Below, piece after piece: positions 1 to 7,869 of a stretch of 64,000 nucleotides of DNA; position 1 is the first letter of the stretch; each line of letters opens with the position of its first letter. Made by a program: the position numbers and the translations under genes. The notes beneath the pieces were generated by a model. That model was given only the letters and a program-made list of their open reading frames with translations. It was not told where the DNA came from and did not search any database. The DNA is from Leptolyngbya sp. SIOISBB (GTDB taxonomy: Bacteria; Cyanobacteriota; Cyanobacteriia; Phormidesmidales; Phormidesmidaceae): assembly GCA_010671905.1 (NCBI GenBank), contig JAAHII010000002.1:248001-312000 (forward strand), written 5' to 3'.

Positions 1-5
1 TCCTC

Positions 6-248
6 ACGGGGACGGAAACGGCGTAAAAAGGATGAAGGCAGAAGGATGAAGGATGAATGGGGGCCAGGCTGGGAGTTCTACATCTGCCCATCGCATGGTT
101 GCTTGTCTAGTCCTCTTAAGTCCTTTCCGGTAAGCGTTTCTGCTTTCATCCTTTTGCCTTCTGATTTTTGCCTTTGGCTACGGGGACGGAAACGGAAACT
201 AAAGGATGTAGGGCTTGGCCCGTGCGAAGCAGGCAGAAGGATGAATGG
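6..248 (+). repeat. Duplicated segment carrying a CRISPR-repeat-like tail
   Basis: The sequence ACGGGGACGGAAAC occurs at 6-19 and again at 180-193. Both copies are followed by an AAAGGATG stretch and then AGGCAGAAGGATGAA(T)GG, so a segment of about 60 bases is present twice in imperfect form. The 12 bases GGGGACGGAAAC equal the 3' end of the repeat unit of CRISPR array 1. This may be the eroded edge of an older array or a dispersed repeat; it is not a functional array. No gene is supported here. Confidence 0.4.
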
Positions 249-259
249 AAAACGGGATA

Positions 260-713
260 GGTTTTGCTAACTTTGCCTCCTTTTTTTGATGGATTCGGTT
301 GCTCTTTGATGTTCAGTTAAGCTAAAACCCATCGACTTTGCGTATTTGGATAACAGGGAAAACTCGTTAGATAGCTGACTTTTCCCGTTATCTTTTTGGG
401 AGAAAAATCTGGCAGGTTTTGATCACTCTGAAAGCCTAAAGACTCGTTTCCGATTCTCAATAGATGCTTCTTGTTGCGAGTCGCCTTCGCTCCCAGAACC
501 CTTGATATTTGGTCATCCTAGGACTTAGTAGGAAAAGTCAGGTTAGATAGGCGTCCTCGCCTGTCCCACCCCACCTAAAGGTGAGCAGTTGTGCAAATTA
601 AAGGGCAAGCAGCTTAGCTCGTCATTTCTGCCTTCTGATTTCTGCCTTTTCTCAGCCTTCTGCTATAACGAGAGCATTCACATTGATGAATACTGCCTAT
701 TAGGAGTCTTGCT
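260..713. other. Non-coding region before the first Uma2 gene
   Basis: No credible gene is visible. The stretch holds a hairpin with a following T-run at 349-397, and a TTCTGCC-type heptamer cluster near 628-660 just ahead of the first Uma2 gene. No clear promoter can be pointed out. Confidence 0.5.
349..397 (+). terminator. Candidate intrinsic terminator
   Basis: The arm GATAACAGGGAAAA at 349-362 pairs with TTTTCCCGTTATC at 380-392 with one bulged base, and five T residues follow at 393-397. It would end a plus-strand transcript coming from left of the window. The loop of about 17 bases is longer than usual, so the call is tentative. Confidence 0.45.
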
Positions 714-1277
714 ATGGTCCAAACTCCTGCTAAGTCTCTGACACTAGAAGACTTCCTTAAACGGCCCGAGACCGAACCGGCCAGCGAGTACATCGACGGG
801 CAAATTATTCAGAAGCCAATGCCCCGGGGAGAACACAGTGCGATTCAGACAGAGCTGTCCCCAACGATTAATCAGGTTGTTAAGTCTGCGCAAATCGCCC
901 GAGCATTTACTGCGTTACGCTGCACATTTGGTGGACGCTCCATTGTGCCTGACATTGCCGTGTTTCAATGGGCTAAAATTCCCCGTCAAGAGAATGGCAG
1001 AGTTGCCAACGTGTTTGCCATCGCTCCAGATTGGACGATTGAAATTCTTTCCCCTGATCAAAGCCAAACCAAAGTGACTAAAAATATTCTCCATTGCCTG
1101 AGTTATGGCACGCAAATGGGGTGGCTCATTGACCCAGATGATCAGTCTGTTTTTGTGTATTTACCTGATCAACCGACTGCCGTTTACGATGCCCCTGAGC
1201 GTTTATTACCAACGCCAGCATTCGCCCAAAATTTCAACCTTTCCATTGCCAATTTGTTTAGCTGGTTAATGGCGTGA
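714..1277 (+). CDS. Uma2 family endonuclease (DUF820)
   Basis: The 187-residue protein has the Uma2 layout: an N-terminal segment ending in the SEYIDGQIIQKPMP strand (about 25-40), the PDIAVF core (about 78-84) carrying the PD element of the PD-(D/E)XK fold, an IEILSPDQS strand (about 108-116) with the second acidic residue, and a GWLIDPDDQSVFVY strand near 140. Uma2 proteins are abundant in cyanobacteria and are predicted restriction-like nucleases; their substrate is unknown. It starts at an ATG at 714 and is the first of three consecutive plus-strand Uma2 genes, each preceded by TTCTGCC heptamers. The family call is firm and the activity is inferred. Confidence 0.9.
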   Translation: MVQTPAKSLTLEDFLKRPETEPASEYIDGQIIQKPMPRGEHSAIQTELSPTINQVVKSAQIARAFTALRCTFGGRSIVPDIAVFQWAKIPRQENGRVANVFAIAPDWTIEILSPDQSQTKVTKNILHCLSYGTQMGWLIDPDDQSVFVYLPDQPTAVYDAPERLLPTPAFAQNFNLSIANLFSWLMA

Positions 1278-1342
1278 AGCCGCTCTTCTGCCTTCTGATT
1301 TCCGCCTTTCGCTAAGCTAGAGTCATCCGGGAGGACGTAGCC

Positions 1343-1930
1343 ATGACTGCCTTTACCATTGACCTCAGCCCGATCGCGCGCCTCAATCACAGCCAGTTTG
1401 AGCGGCTTTGTGCGGCCAACCCCGATATCAAATTTGAACGCACCGCCACTGGAGCCCTCGTCATCATGTCCCCTACTGGCGGCGAAACCGGCCGCAGCAA
1501 TGCCGAACTATCGGCTGACTTTGTCACTTGGAATCGCCGCACCCAACTAGGTGTCGTGTTTGATTCCTCGACCTGCTTCAAACTGCCTGGTGGCGGAGAC
1601 CGATCGCCCGATGTGGCCTGGGTCGAGAAGTCTCGCTGGGAGACCCTTACTCCAGAGCAACAGCGAAAATTTCCACCCCTATGTCCCGACTTTGTATTGG
1701 AGCTGGTTTCCCCCAGCGATAACGTCAACACCGTGCGGGCCAAAATGCAGGAATATCTCGACAGTGGTCTGCGTTTAGGTTGGCTCATTGATCCGCCAAC
1801 CCAGCAGGTGGAAATTTATCGGCCTGACCAGCCCGTTGACGTGTTGGCAGCACCGGATGAACTGAACGGTGATCCGGTCTTACCCGGTTTAGTCTTGTCA
1901 GTCGCGTGGTTGTGGCGATCGCCCTCCTGA
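1343..1930 (+). CDS. Uma2 family endonuclease (DUF820)
   Basis: This 195-residue Uma2 protein shows [17 protein letters not shown] (about 34-50), then [24 protein letters not shown] (about 70-95, split here by the PD catalytic element), [11 protein letters not shown] (about 118-128) with the acidic residue of the nuclease core, and [17 protein letters not shown] near 145-161. It is diverged from its upstream neighbour, so the pair is not a recent duplication. A GGAGG stretch lies about 9 bases before the ATG at 1343. TTCTGCC heptamers lie on both sides of the gene. Its biological role is unknown. Confidence 0.92.
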   Translation: MTAFTIDLSPIARLNHSQFERLCAANPDIKFERTATGALVIMSPTGGETGRSNAELSADFVTWNRRTQLGVVFDSSTCFKLPGGGDRSPDVAWVEKSRWETLTPEQQRKFPPLCPDFVLELVSPSDNVNTVRAKMQEYLDSGLRLGWLIDPPTQQVEIYRPDQPVDVLAAPDELNGDPVLPGLVLSVAWLWRSPS

Positions 1931-1943
1931 CCAGCTGTCTTTT

Positions 1944-1989
1944 TTCTGCCTTCTGCCTTCTGCCTTCTGCCTTTTCTTCGCCTTCTGCC
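1944..1989 (+). repeat. TTCTGCC heptamer tandem repeats (STRR type)
   Basis: Four perfect tandem TTCTGCC units occupy 1944-1971 and a fifth lies at 1983-1989. Related clusters occur near 628-660 and 1287-1310. Short tandem heptamers of this kind are a known class of dispersed cyanobacterial repeats. They sit immediately 5' of each Uma2 gene here. Confidence 0.8.
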
Positions 1990-1998
1990 TTTCATGCC

Positions 1999-2577
1999 AT
2001 GGTTCAGCTCAAGCCTCGATTTCACAGTTTTGAAGAATATCTGGCCTACGACGACGGGTCAGACAACCGGTACGAGCTATTCAACGGAGAATTGATCGAG
2101 GTACCGCCAGAGTCAGGTTTTAATGTTGAACTTTCAAACTACCTGTTTGCCCTACTGCTCCCTGTGGTGGGTTATCAAAGAATTCGCGCCCATAACTTGG
2201 AACTAGAAGTGCGCGGCGAGCCCAGAAATCGCTACCCCGATTTAACGGTAATTCGCGAAGAGCATGTGACCTTGTTGAAACGTCGCAACACCATTCGTCT
2301 GACCATGCCACCACCGTTGCTCGTGGTCGAAATAGTGAGCCCTGGTGAAATCCAGCGCAACCGTGACTATGTTGCCAAACGTACCCAGTACGAAGACCTG
2401 GGCGTTCCCGAGTACTGGATTGTCAATCCCCAAGAGCAAACCGTCTCGGTATTCACATTACCAAGGGAACGGTATGGTGAACCGCAGGTATTGACCGATC
2501 GCGATCGCCTCACGTCTCCCCAACTCCCCACATTCGAGGTGGCGATCGCCGACCTCTTCACAGCCGTTGAAAACTAA
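1999..2577 (+). CDS. Uma2 family endonuclease (DUF820)
   Basis: Translation from the ATG at 1999 gives 192 residues beginning [17 protein letters not shown], followed by the Uma2 segments [18 protein letters not shown] (about 17-34), RYPDLTVI (about 78-85), [18 protein letters not shown] (about 110-127) and [14 protein letters not shown] near 145. An upstream start at 1906 in the same frame would add a tail encoded by the heptamer repeats and by the previous gene's 3' end, so it is rejected. It closes a cluster of three Uma2 genes. Function beyond a predicted nuclease fold is unknown. Confidence 0.9.
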   Translation: MVQLKPRFHSFEEYLAYDDGSDNRYELFNGELIEVPPESGFNVELSNYLFALLLPVVGYQRIRAHNLELEVRGEPRNRYPDLTVIREEHVTLLKRRNTIRLTMPPPLLVVEIVSPGEIQRNRDYVAKRTQYEDLGVPEYWIVNPQEQTVSVFTLPRERYGEPQVLTDRDRLTSPQLPTFEVAIADLFTAVEN

Positions 2578-2583
2578 ACGCAA

Positions 2584-2716
2584 GCGTTGCTGAATCGAAG
2601 TATGAATCCGGCATTTTAGGTCGCGGGCAAGATGCCCGCTCTCCGCTATCGAGATGGAATCAACTCGGGTCACGCTTCCTGCCCGCGATTCCATTCATAC
2701 CCAAAATCAGCAACGC
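2584..2716. repeat. MITE-like imperfect palindrome
   Basis: Three nested inverted pairs share nearly the same centre around 2650: GCGTTGCTGA at 2584-2593 with TCAGCAACGC at 2707-2716, GTATGAAT at 2600-2607 with ATTCATAC at 2693-2700, and CGCGGGCA at 2622-2629 with TGCCCGCG at 2680-2687. The whole can fold as one long interrupted hairpin of about 133 bases. It lies between the last Uma2 gene and the point where cas1 is truncated. Confidence 0.6.
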
Positions 2717-2762
2717 CAAACGCATGATATTGAAACGGTGCGTCGCAGCGCTGACGACATCC

Positions 2763-2862
2763 TACTCACTCCCCACTCCCCTCATCTCCCCACTCCCCAC
2801 CTCCCCCACTCCCTACCTCCCCTCTCCCCATATCCCCCCTCCCCATCTCCCCTACTCCCTCG
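2763..2862 (+). repeat. Pyrimidine-only low-complexity tract
   Basis: About 100 bases are almost entirely C and T (CTCCCCACTCCC-type units). The tract directly abuts the truncated 5' edge of cas1, so it or the recombination that created it probably removed the first half of that gene. A similar purine/pyrimidine-biased tract lies near 13675-13730. Confidence 0.7.
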
Positions 2863-3399
2863 TATAAAGGCACTGCCGCGACGCGCTACTTCTTGGGCCT
2901 GGGACAGTTGATCAAACATCCCGAGTTCACCTTTACCAAGCGCACCCGCCGTCCGCCCACTGACCCGGTTAATTCGTTGCTGAGCTTTGGCTACACGCTG
3001 CTGTTTAACAATGTGTTGAGCCTGCTGCGAGTCGAGGGGCTCAATCCTTACCTGGGTAACCTGCACCGGTCTGACCGTCCCGAGGCCCAGCTCGCCTTTG
3101 ACCTAATGGAAGAGTTTCGCTCCCCCATTGTCGATACCCTCGTCCTACAGCAGATTAATCAAAACGTGTTCTCATTGGAGGATTTCACCCCGCCGAATGA
3201 AGCGGGCGGTGTCTACCTCATCGACTCAGCCCGCAAACGATTTTTACAAGCGTTTGAAAAGCGCATCATGAGCGAGATTCAGCATCCTGACAGTAACCAG
3301 GCGGTGCCTTATCGACAGGCGATCGTGTTGCAACTGCGGCGTTATAAACAATGCCTGCAAACGGGGGCCATTTATGAACCGTTTCGGAGGGCTACCTAA
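2863..3399 (+). pseudogene. cas1: cas1, C-terminal half only
   Basis: The reading frame matches the C-terminal half of Cas1, the CRISPR spacer integrase. Recognisable are KRPP-type TRRPPTDPVNSLLSFGYTLL, the NLHRSDRPEAQLAFDLMEEF helix with the metal-binding His and acidic residue, and ENGGVYL-like AGGVYLIDSARKRFL near the end. About 168-178 residues remain of the usual 320 or so. The frame runs into a pyrimidine tract with no start codon before it. The reading just downstream of the break is YKGTAATRYF, where the family has an EG-A-RYF motif with the first metal ligand, so Lys stands at that Glu position. cas2 follows with a TAATG overlap. Unless supplied elsewhere, this Cas1 cannot be active. 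Confidence 0.85.
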
Positions 3400-3674
3400 T
3401 GATGGCGCTAGTGGTTTACGACATTGCTGATAATCGCCGTCGCACTCGTCTTGCCAAGTTTTTAGAAGGGTATGGACGGCGCGTACAAGAGAGCGTGTTT
3501 GAATGTTTTTTGACGCTGGCAGAAATGCGCCGCTTACATCAAATGGTGATGGGGCGCGTGAACCCGAAGGAAGATAATGTGCGGTTTTATTGGATTGCGG
3601 CTGGCGCACTGGCGCAATCACTCACCATTGGCAGTCCGCTACCAGAGCCCGCCCCCCAGGCATATTTCCTTTGA
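3399..3674 (+). CDS. cas2: CRISPR-associated endonuclease Cas2
   Basis: The 91-residue protein begins MMALVVYDIADNRRRTRLAKFL, the ferredoxin-like first strand with the conserved Asp after VVYDI, followed by GRRVQESVFEC and a VRFYWI strand, all typical of Cas2. Length is normal. Cas2 bridges Cas1 dimers in the spacer integration complex. Its ATG overlaps the cas1 stop (TAATG), so the pair was translationally coupled. It is followed at about 250 bases by array 1 on the same strand. The gene itself looks intact although its partner is truncated. Confidence 0.92.
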   Translation: MMALVVYDIADNRRRTRLAKFLEGYGRRVQESVFECFLTLAEMRRLHQMVMGRVNPKEDNVRFYWIAAGALAQSLTIGSPLPEPAPQAYFL

Positions 3675-3921
3675 TGAAGTCAGTGGACATTTTGGGTGGG
3701 GTTTTCTAGACTGAGTGGCGAGAGGCAGTGATCCACGGATCTGCCCAGAACCTGGAAAACTGCATGACTTCGTTAACCTTTGTGGATTCATCACTCCGTC
3801 TAGCTTTCAGCGATTTCAGACAGCGTTCTTTTGTCAAGAAGTGGCGTTTGTTGAGAATTTTTCACACCTCTGTGGATTTGGTTGTTGTAAGCTAGTATCC
3901 ACAAGGCTTTCAAATTGAGGA
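3675..3921 (+). promoter_or_regulatory. Leader region of CRISPR array 1
   Basis: These 247 bases lie between cas2 and the first repeat. The far repeat (4755-4789) is the degenerate one, ending GGAAAT instead of GGAAAC, which places the leader here on the left. No convincing -35/-10 pair can be named, and no gene is supported. Confidence 0.6.
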
Positions 3922-4789
3922 GATTCACCCTCAATTCCCCGCAAGGGGACGGAAACAAAGCGATGAGAATAGCGATCGTGTAGAGAAGTAATGCAAACAT
4001 GATTCACCCTCAATTCCCCGCAAGGGGACGGAAACAGCATGATGGCATTTTGATGCTAAGCCCGCTTGCTCTAGATTCACCCTCAATTCCCCGCAAGGGG
4101 ACGGAAACGGCGATGGGGATAATCCAAGGTGCCATGCGTAAAGTGATTCACCCTCAATTCCCCGCAAGGGGACGGAAACCTGGCTCCCGTTAGCGGTCAT
4201 CGTTAAATCTTCTCCTGATTGATTCACCCTCAATTCCCCGCAAGGGGACGGAAACTTTTTCCCGTGCCGCTGAACCCTCTGACGAGGTAGAGGGATTCAC
4301 CCTCAATTCCCCGCAAGGGGACGGAAACTCTTGCCACCATACCCAGATAAGCCCTTTCTGCCGATTCACCCTCAATTCCCCCGCAAGGGGAGACGGAAAC
4401 AGGATGCCCAATCTAATAAATTAGGAAGTACGTCTAATTGAGCATGATTCACCCTCAATTCCCCGCAAGGGGACGGAAACATGGTGAGAAAGTCTTTGAC
4501 TATTCTGACCATACGTATTGATTCACCCTCAATTCCCCGCAAGGGGACGGAAACATGGTTACGTGTGCGGCTGTGAATAAGGCCCCACTGCGCGATCGCC
4601 TGATTCACCCTCAATTCCCCGCAAGGGGACGGAAACAGTAAACGTAAACAATTTGACAAACAATTAAAGTTAAAAGAGCGATTCACCCTCAATTCCCCGC
4701 AAGGGGACGGAAACTTCGCTGGAATGCAGTCGAGTTCTTGCTTAGCTCGATCGCGATTCACCCTCAATTCCCCGCAAGGGGACGGAAAT
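3922..4789 (+). CRISPR. CRISPR array 1: 12 repeats, 11 spacers
   Basis: The 35-base repeat begins GATTCACCCTC and ends GGGGACGGAAAC. Repeat starts are 3922, 4001, 4074, 4145, 4221, 4294, 4363, 4446, 4520, 4602, 4680 and 4755. Spacers vary widely, from 34 to 47 bases. Repeat 7 (4363-4400) is 38 bases, with an extra C in its C-run and an extra AG before ACGGAAAC. The last repeat ends in T. The repeat folds as a TCCCC/GGGGA stem closed by a GCAA tetraloop, and the GGAAAC end would give the usual 8-base crRNA 5' handle ACGGAAAC. Orientation follows from cas2 on the left and repeat degeneration on the right. No spacer was seen to match another part of the window by eye. Confidence 0.98.
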
Positions 4790-5136
4790 GAAAGCACGCA
4801 GTTACACCTCCTTCGTTCTTAGCTTTTCCGCTTCTGTTTTTGCTCTTGCCCTCAATCTCTTTGAAGGTACAAAAACTGAAACGCAACCTCGCGCGGGTTG
4901 ATCGGTGTTTGAGTATGAACCGCCCTTTTAATACCTGAAGAGTCGACCAGAAAAGGTTTTCAGTGTTTAGCTCACTGAAAGAGGTTCGCGCGATCGCGCA
5001 AAACTAACTGACACAGGGGTTTCAGAGATTAGCAAAAAGACCTTTGGGTGAAAAAGTATGAAATTAGAGCAGCATTTTCGTAGGTTCGCGCATAATGGGT
5101 TCAGAACCTTGACAATTTATACGTTTCAAACGTCCC
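4790..5136 (+). promoter_or_regulatory. Inter-array region and leader of CRISPR array 2
   Basis: There is no gene in these 347 bases. The part next to the array is presumably its leader, because the opposite end of array 2 has the degenerate repeat. A TTGACA hexamer is at 5109-5114 but no matching -10 element is visible at the right distance, so no promoter is assigned. Confidence 0.55.
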
Positions 5137-6562
5137 GTCACAACGACCCAATTCCCCGAAAGGGGATTGAAACATTTCGGCAAATCCTTTGGGGATGGCA
5201 CTGGTGTAGTCACAACGCCCCAATTCCCCGAAAGGGGATTGAAACTTATAGAACCCTTCCCCAGGCTCAGGCATCTCACCGTCACAACGCCCCAATTCCC
5301 CGAAAGGGGATTGAAACTGGTCGGAGCACTTCGAGTTGATCAATGTGCAGGGGTCACAACGCCCCAATTCCCCGAAAGGGGATTGAAACGAATCTCTGAG
5401 TTCTCCAATAACACCATTCAAGTAGTCACAACGCCCCAATTCCCCCGAAAGGGGATTGAAACGATGGAGTAAACGCGGGCTTGACTACCCTTGACCCTGT
5501 CACAACGCCCCAATTCCCCCGAAAGGGGATTGAAACTATCCTGATCCTCATTAATCAGTTGGCGTTGTTTAGTCACAACGCCCCCAATTCCCCGAAAGGG
5601 GATTGAAACCGATTCTCAGGGCACTGAGCCTATTACTGTCTCCGGTCACAACGCCCCAATTCCCCGAAAGGGGATTGAAACTATAGCGTTCCTTGAGGCC
5701 AAATGTACAAGAGTCAAGTCACAACGCCCCAATTCCCCGAAAGGGGATTGAAACTGATCATCGAAGGCGACATCAAAGCGCTTGCATCCCAGCTGTCACA
5801 ACGCCCCAATTCCCCGAAAGGGGATTGAAACTGCTGACGCAGAGGGGAATCCCCAGCCTTCAGCGGCGTCACAACGCCCCAATTCCCCGAAAGGGGATTG
5901 AAACACCAAAATCCTTAATCAGATACCAATCGCCATCCCGTCACAACGCCCCAATTCCCCGAAAGGGGATTGAAACACTTGCATCGCTAAAGAAACGGTC
6001 CTTCAGACGCAATGCGTCACAACGACCCAATTCCCCGAAAGGGGATTGAAACGGCGATCACGATGATTCGAGCATTTTCAATCCGAGTCACAACGACCCA
6101 ATTCCCCGAAAGGGGATTGAAACACTTGCTCTCGCTCAAACTCTGCGGGGATACCGTCGTCACAACGACCCAATTCCCCGAAAGGGGATTGAAACCTTCT
6201 TGGAAAGCAAGTAGAAAATTCTCACTGAAAGTCACAACGACCCAATTCCCCGAAAGGGGATTGAAACGGATCCGGTATTTGAAAAACAGGAATAGTATCA
6301 GGTCACAACGACCCAATTCCCCGAAAGGGGATTGAAACCTAAGCAGCGATCGTGATGCGCTTGGATGTGGGGGTCACAACGACCCAATTCCCCGAAAGGG
6401 GATTGAAACCCCCATTGTTCGCGCCCAATGTTGCGGGGTGCTCTGCCACTAAGCGTCACAACGACCCAATTCCCCGAAAGGGGATTGAAACGGATTCAGA
6501 GCAACTTAGTTCGCATCTTCCTGGAGTCACAACGACCCAATTCCCCGAAAGGGGATTGAAAT
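5137..6562 (+). CRISPR. CRISPR array 2: 20 repeats, 19 spacers
   Basis: The 37-base repeat begins GTCACAACG and ends GGGGATTGAAAC. Repeat starts are 5137, 5209, 5281, 5353, 5425, 5499, 5572, 5645, 5718, 5795, 5868, 5940, 6016, 6087, 6159, 6231, 6302, 6373, 6455 and 6526. Spacers are mostly 34-36 bases, with outliers of 39, 40 and 45. Repeats 5, 6 and 7 are 38 bases through one extra C. Position 10 is A in repeat 1 and in repeats 13-20, but C in repeats 2-12. The last repeat ends TTGAAAT. The core folds as TCCCC-GAAA-GGGGA. It resembles the array 1 repeat, so one Cas6 could have processed both; a broken cas6 follows on the opposite strand. Confidence 0.98.
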
Positions 6563-6614
6563 AAATAGTTTTGGCGGTTGCGATCGCCTTAAGCTAAGCT
6601 GCCCCGCTCGCCGG

Positions 6615-7785
6615 TTACGTGTCTTTCAAAGCTCGCCGTGCGAGCTTGCTGTAGGTTTTCACCGTTTCATAAGGCATGTCCATATCGGCAGCAATGTCGA
6701 GCAACGAGTCGCCCAACTCTCGCCGCGCCAATACCGTCGCCCATTTCTCCGCCGTGGCTTGAGCGCGATCTCCCCCCTGCCGTTTGCGCTGCGCCTTAAA
6801 CAGAGTCGTCAACTCATCCATGCGCTCTGCTAACACCGTTTGAGTTGACGGCAGATCGACGGTGGTTTGCTTCAGGTGCCAACCGGCCAGAGTTTCGCCT
6901 AACCCAAAGGTGGTCTTGTGCCCCGTGCTGCAATAGGGAGCGAGCCGCCCGAGGGTAAAAAACAAGCGATAAAAGTCATCGTTTGCCTGGGCTTTGCGGT
7001 CAAGCGCATAGGCGATCGCCCCCGTAAACCCCGTCACCGAGCCGCGCTTACCCGCTGCCACTTTCACCGATTGCAACTGATGCCGCTGTATAACGACATG
7101 CTCCTCTACCCAGTCCAAAAACTCATCCTGAGGCACTTCTTGTCCGGAAAATAGATTCCACCGTCGCAGATAGCTGTGAAAGACATTGCGCGGCCAGGGC
7201 AATGGCAAGTGACGTCCCTTACTCCGAAAGCTGGTAGGGCTGGTAAACGTTAGGCTCAGCGAATTGCCCGCCGGGGGCTCCTTGGCCAAGGCTCGATAAG
7301 TCTTAGCAGGCAGGGCAAGGCGTATCTCCTGCACCGTCAGCGGCGTATCCTTCAAAACGAGTTCTTGGGGGGCCTGCTTTAACCAGGTCGCCAGCCCCGC
7401 CGCCATTGTTCTAGAAAATCCCTGCACGCGCCAGCGATAGGTCTTCCCCCCCTTGCAGTTGTAAATGGCGACTCTGAGCCACAAACTGCCCATCTAACCC
7501 CGTAATCGCAAACGGCTTTTCGGCTTGATCGTCATGCAACGCCGCCGAAAGTTTCGCATCGAAGGCCTGAATCTGCTGCAAAAACCAGGCATGCAGCCCA
7601 ATCGTATATTGTGGATAGAGTTCTGAGTCGGCTGCTGCCTGCAACGCCAGTTCTAAACCAACCAGTTCTGTCGTTTTGGGCCAAGTTAGCTTTTGGGAGG
7701 GCGATCGCAGTGCCATGGAAAAAAGCTCGCCGGAAAACATCTCCCTAAGATTAGCTTGCATCCCCCCAAGGGGAATCAAAGGCAT
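6615..7785 (-). pseudogene. cas6: cas6 with a +1 frameshift in a G7 run
   Basis: Cas6 cuts the pre-crRNA within repeats. The N-terminal part (from 7785, or more likely the ATG at 7716) reads LTWPKTTELVGLELALQAAA, typical of cyanobacterial Cas6. The rest contains the glycine-rich loop GHKTTFGLGET and the helical extension ending PYETVKTYSKLARRALKDT. The two parts lie in different frames. Dropping one base from the run of seven C (plus strand) at 7446-7452 restores HLQLQGGKTYRWRV and one protein of about 366 residues. So this is either a real frameshift that kills the protein, a slippage site, or a sequencing error. It converges on array 2 with only about 50 bases between them. Confidence 0.88.
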
Positions 7786-7829
7786 TAACCCTTGTTGCGA
7801 GTCCGCTCAATCTGCAATACAACGCAACA

Positions 7830-7869
7830 TTGACTACTCCCCGCGTCTAAAGACGCGGGGAGTAGTCAA
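7830..7869. repeat. Solo IS200/IS605-type end hairpin
   Basis: This is a perfect 18-bp inverted repeat (TTGACTACTCCCCGCGTC and its complement) around a TAAA loop. Nearly the same sequence, with one base missing in one arm, ends the tnpB remnant at about 28824-28855, where it acts as the element's terminal hairpin. Here there is no tnpB. The hairpin supplies the stop codon of the neighbouring kinase gene and could also act as a terminator for the minus-strand operon. Confidence 0.7.

Noticed and set aside
46-270. 74-residue open frame near the left edge
   Set aside because: It is made of repeat-derived sequence (TTCTGCC-type and GGATGAA-type units) and has no protein-like features.
1906-1998. 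Upstream start for the third Uma2 gene
   Set aside because: The added residues come from heptamer repeats and the end of the previous gene; the Uma2 fold starts at the ATG at 1999.
5109-5114. TTGACA as the -35 of an array 2 leader promoter
   Set aside because: No -10 element is visible at 16-18 bases downstream.
3931-6564. Many open frames within the CRISPR arrays on both strands
   Set aside because: They are translations of the repeat units and carry the same peptide after each spacer; they are not genes.
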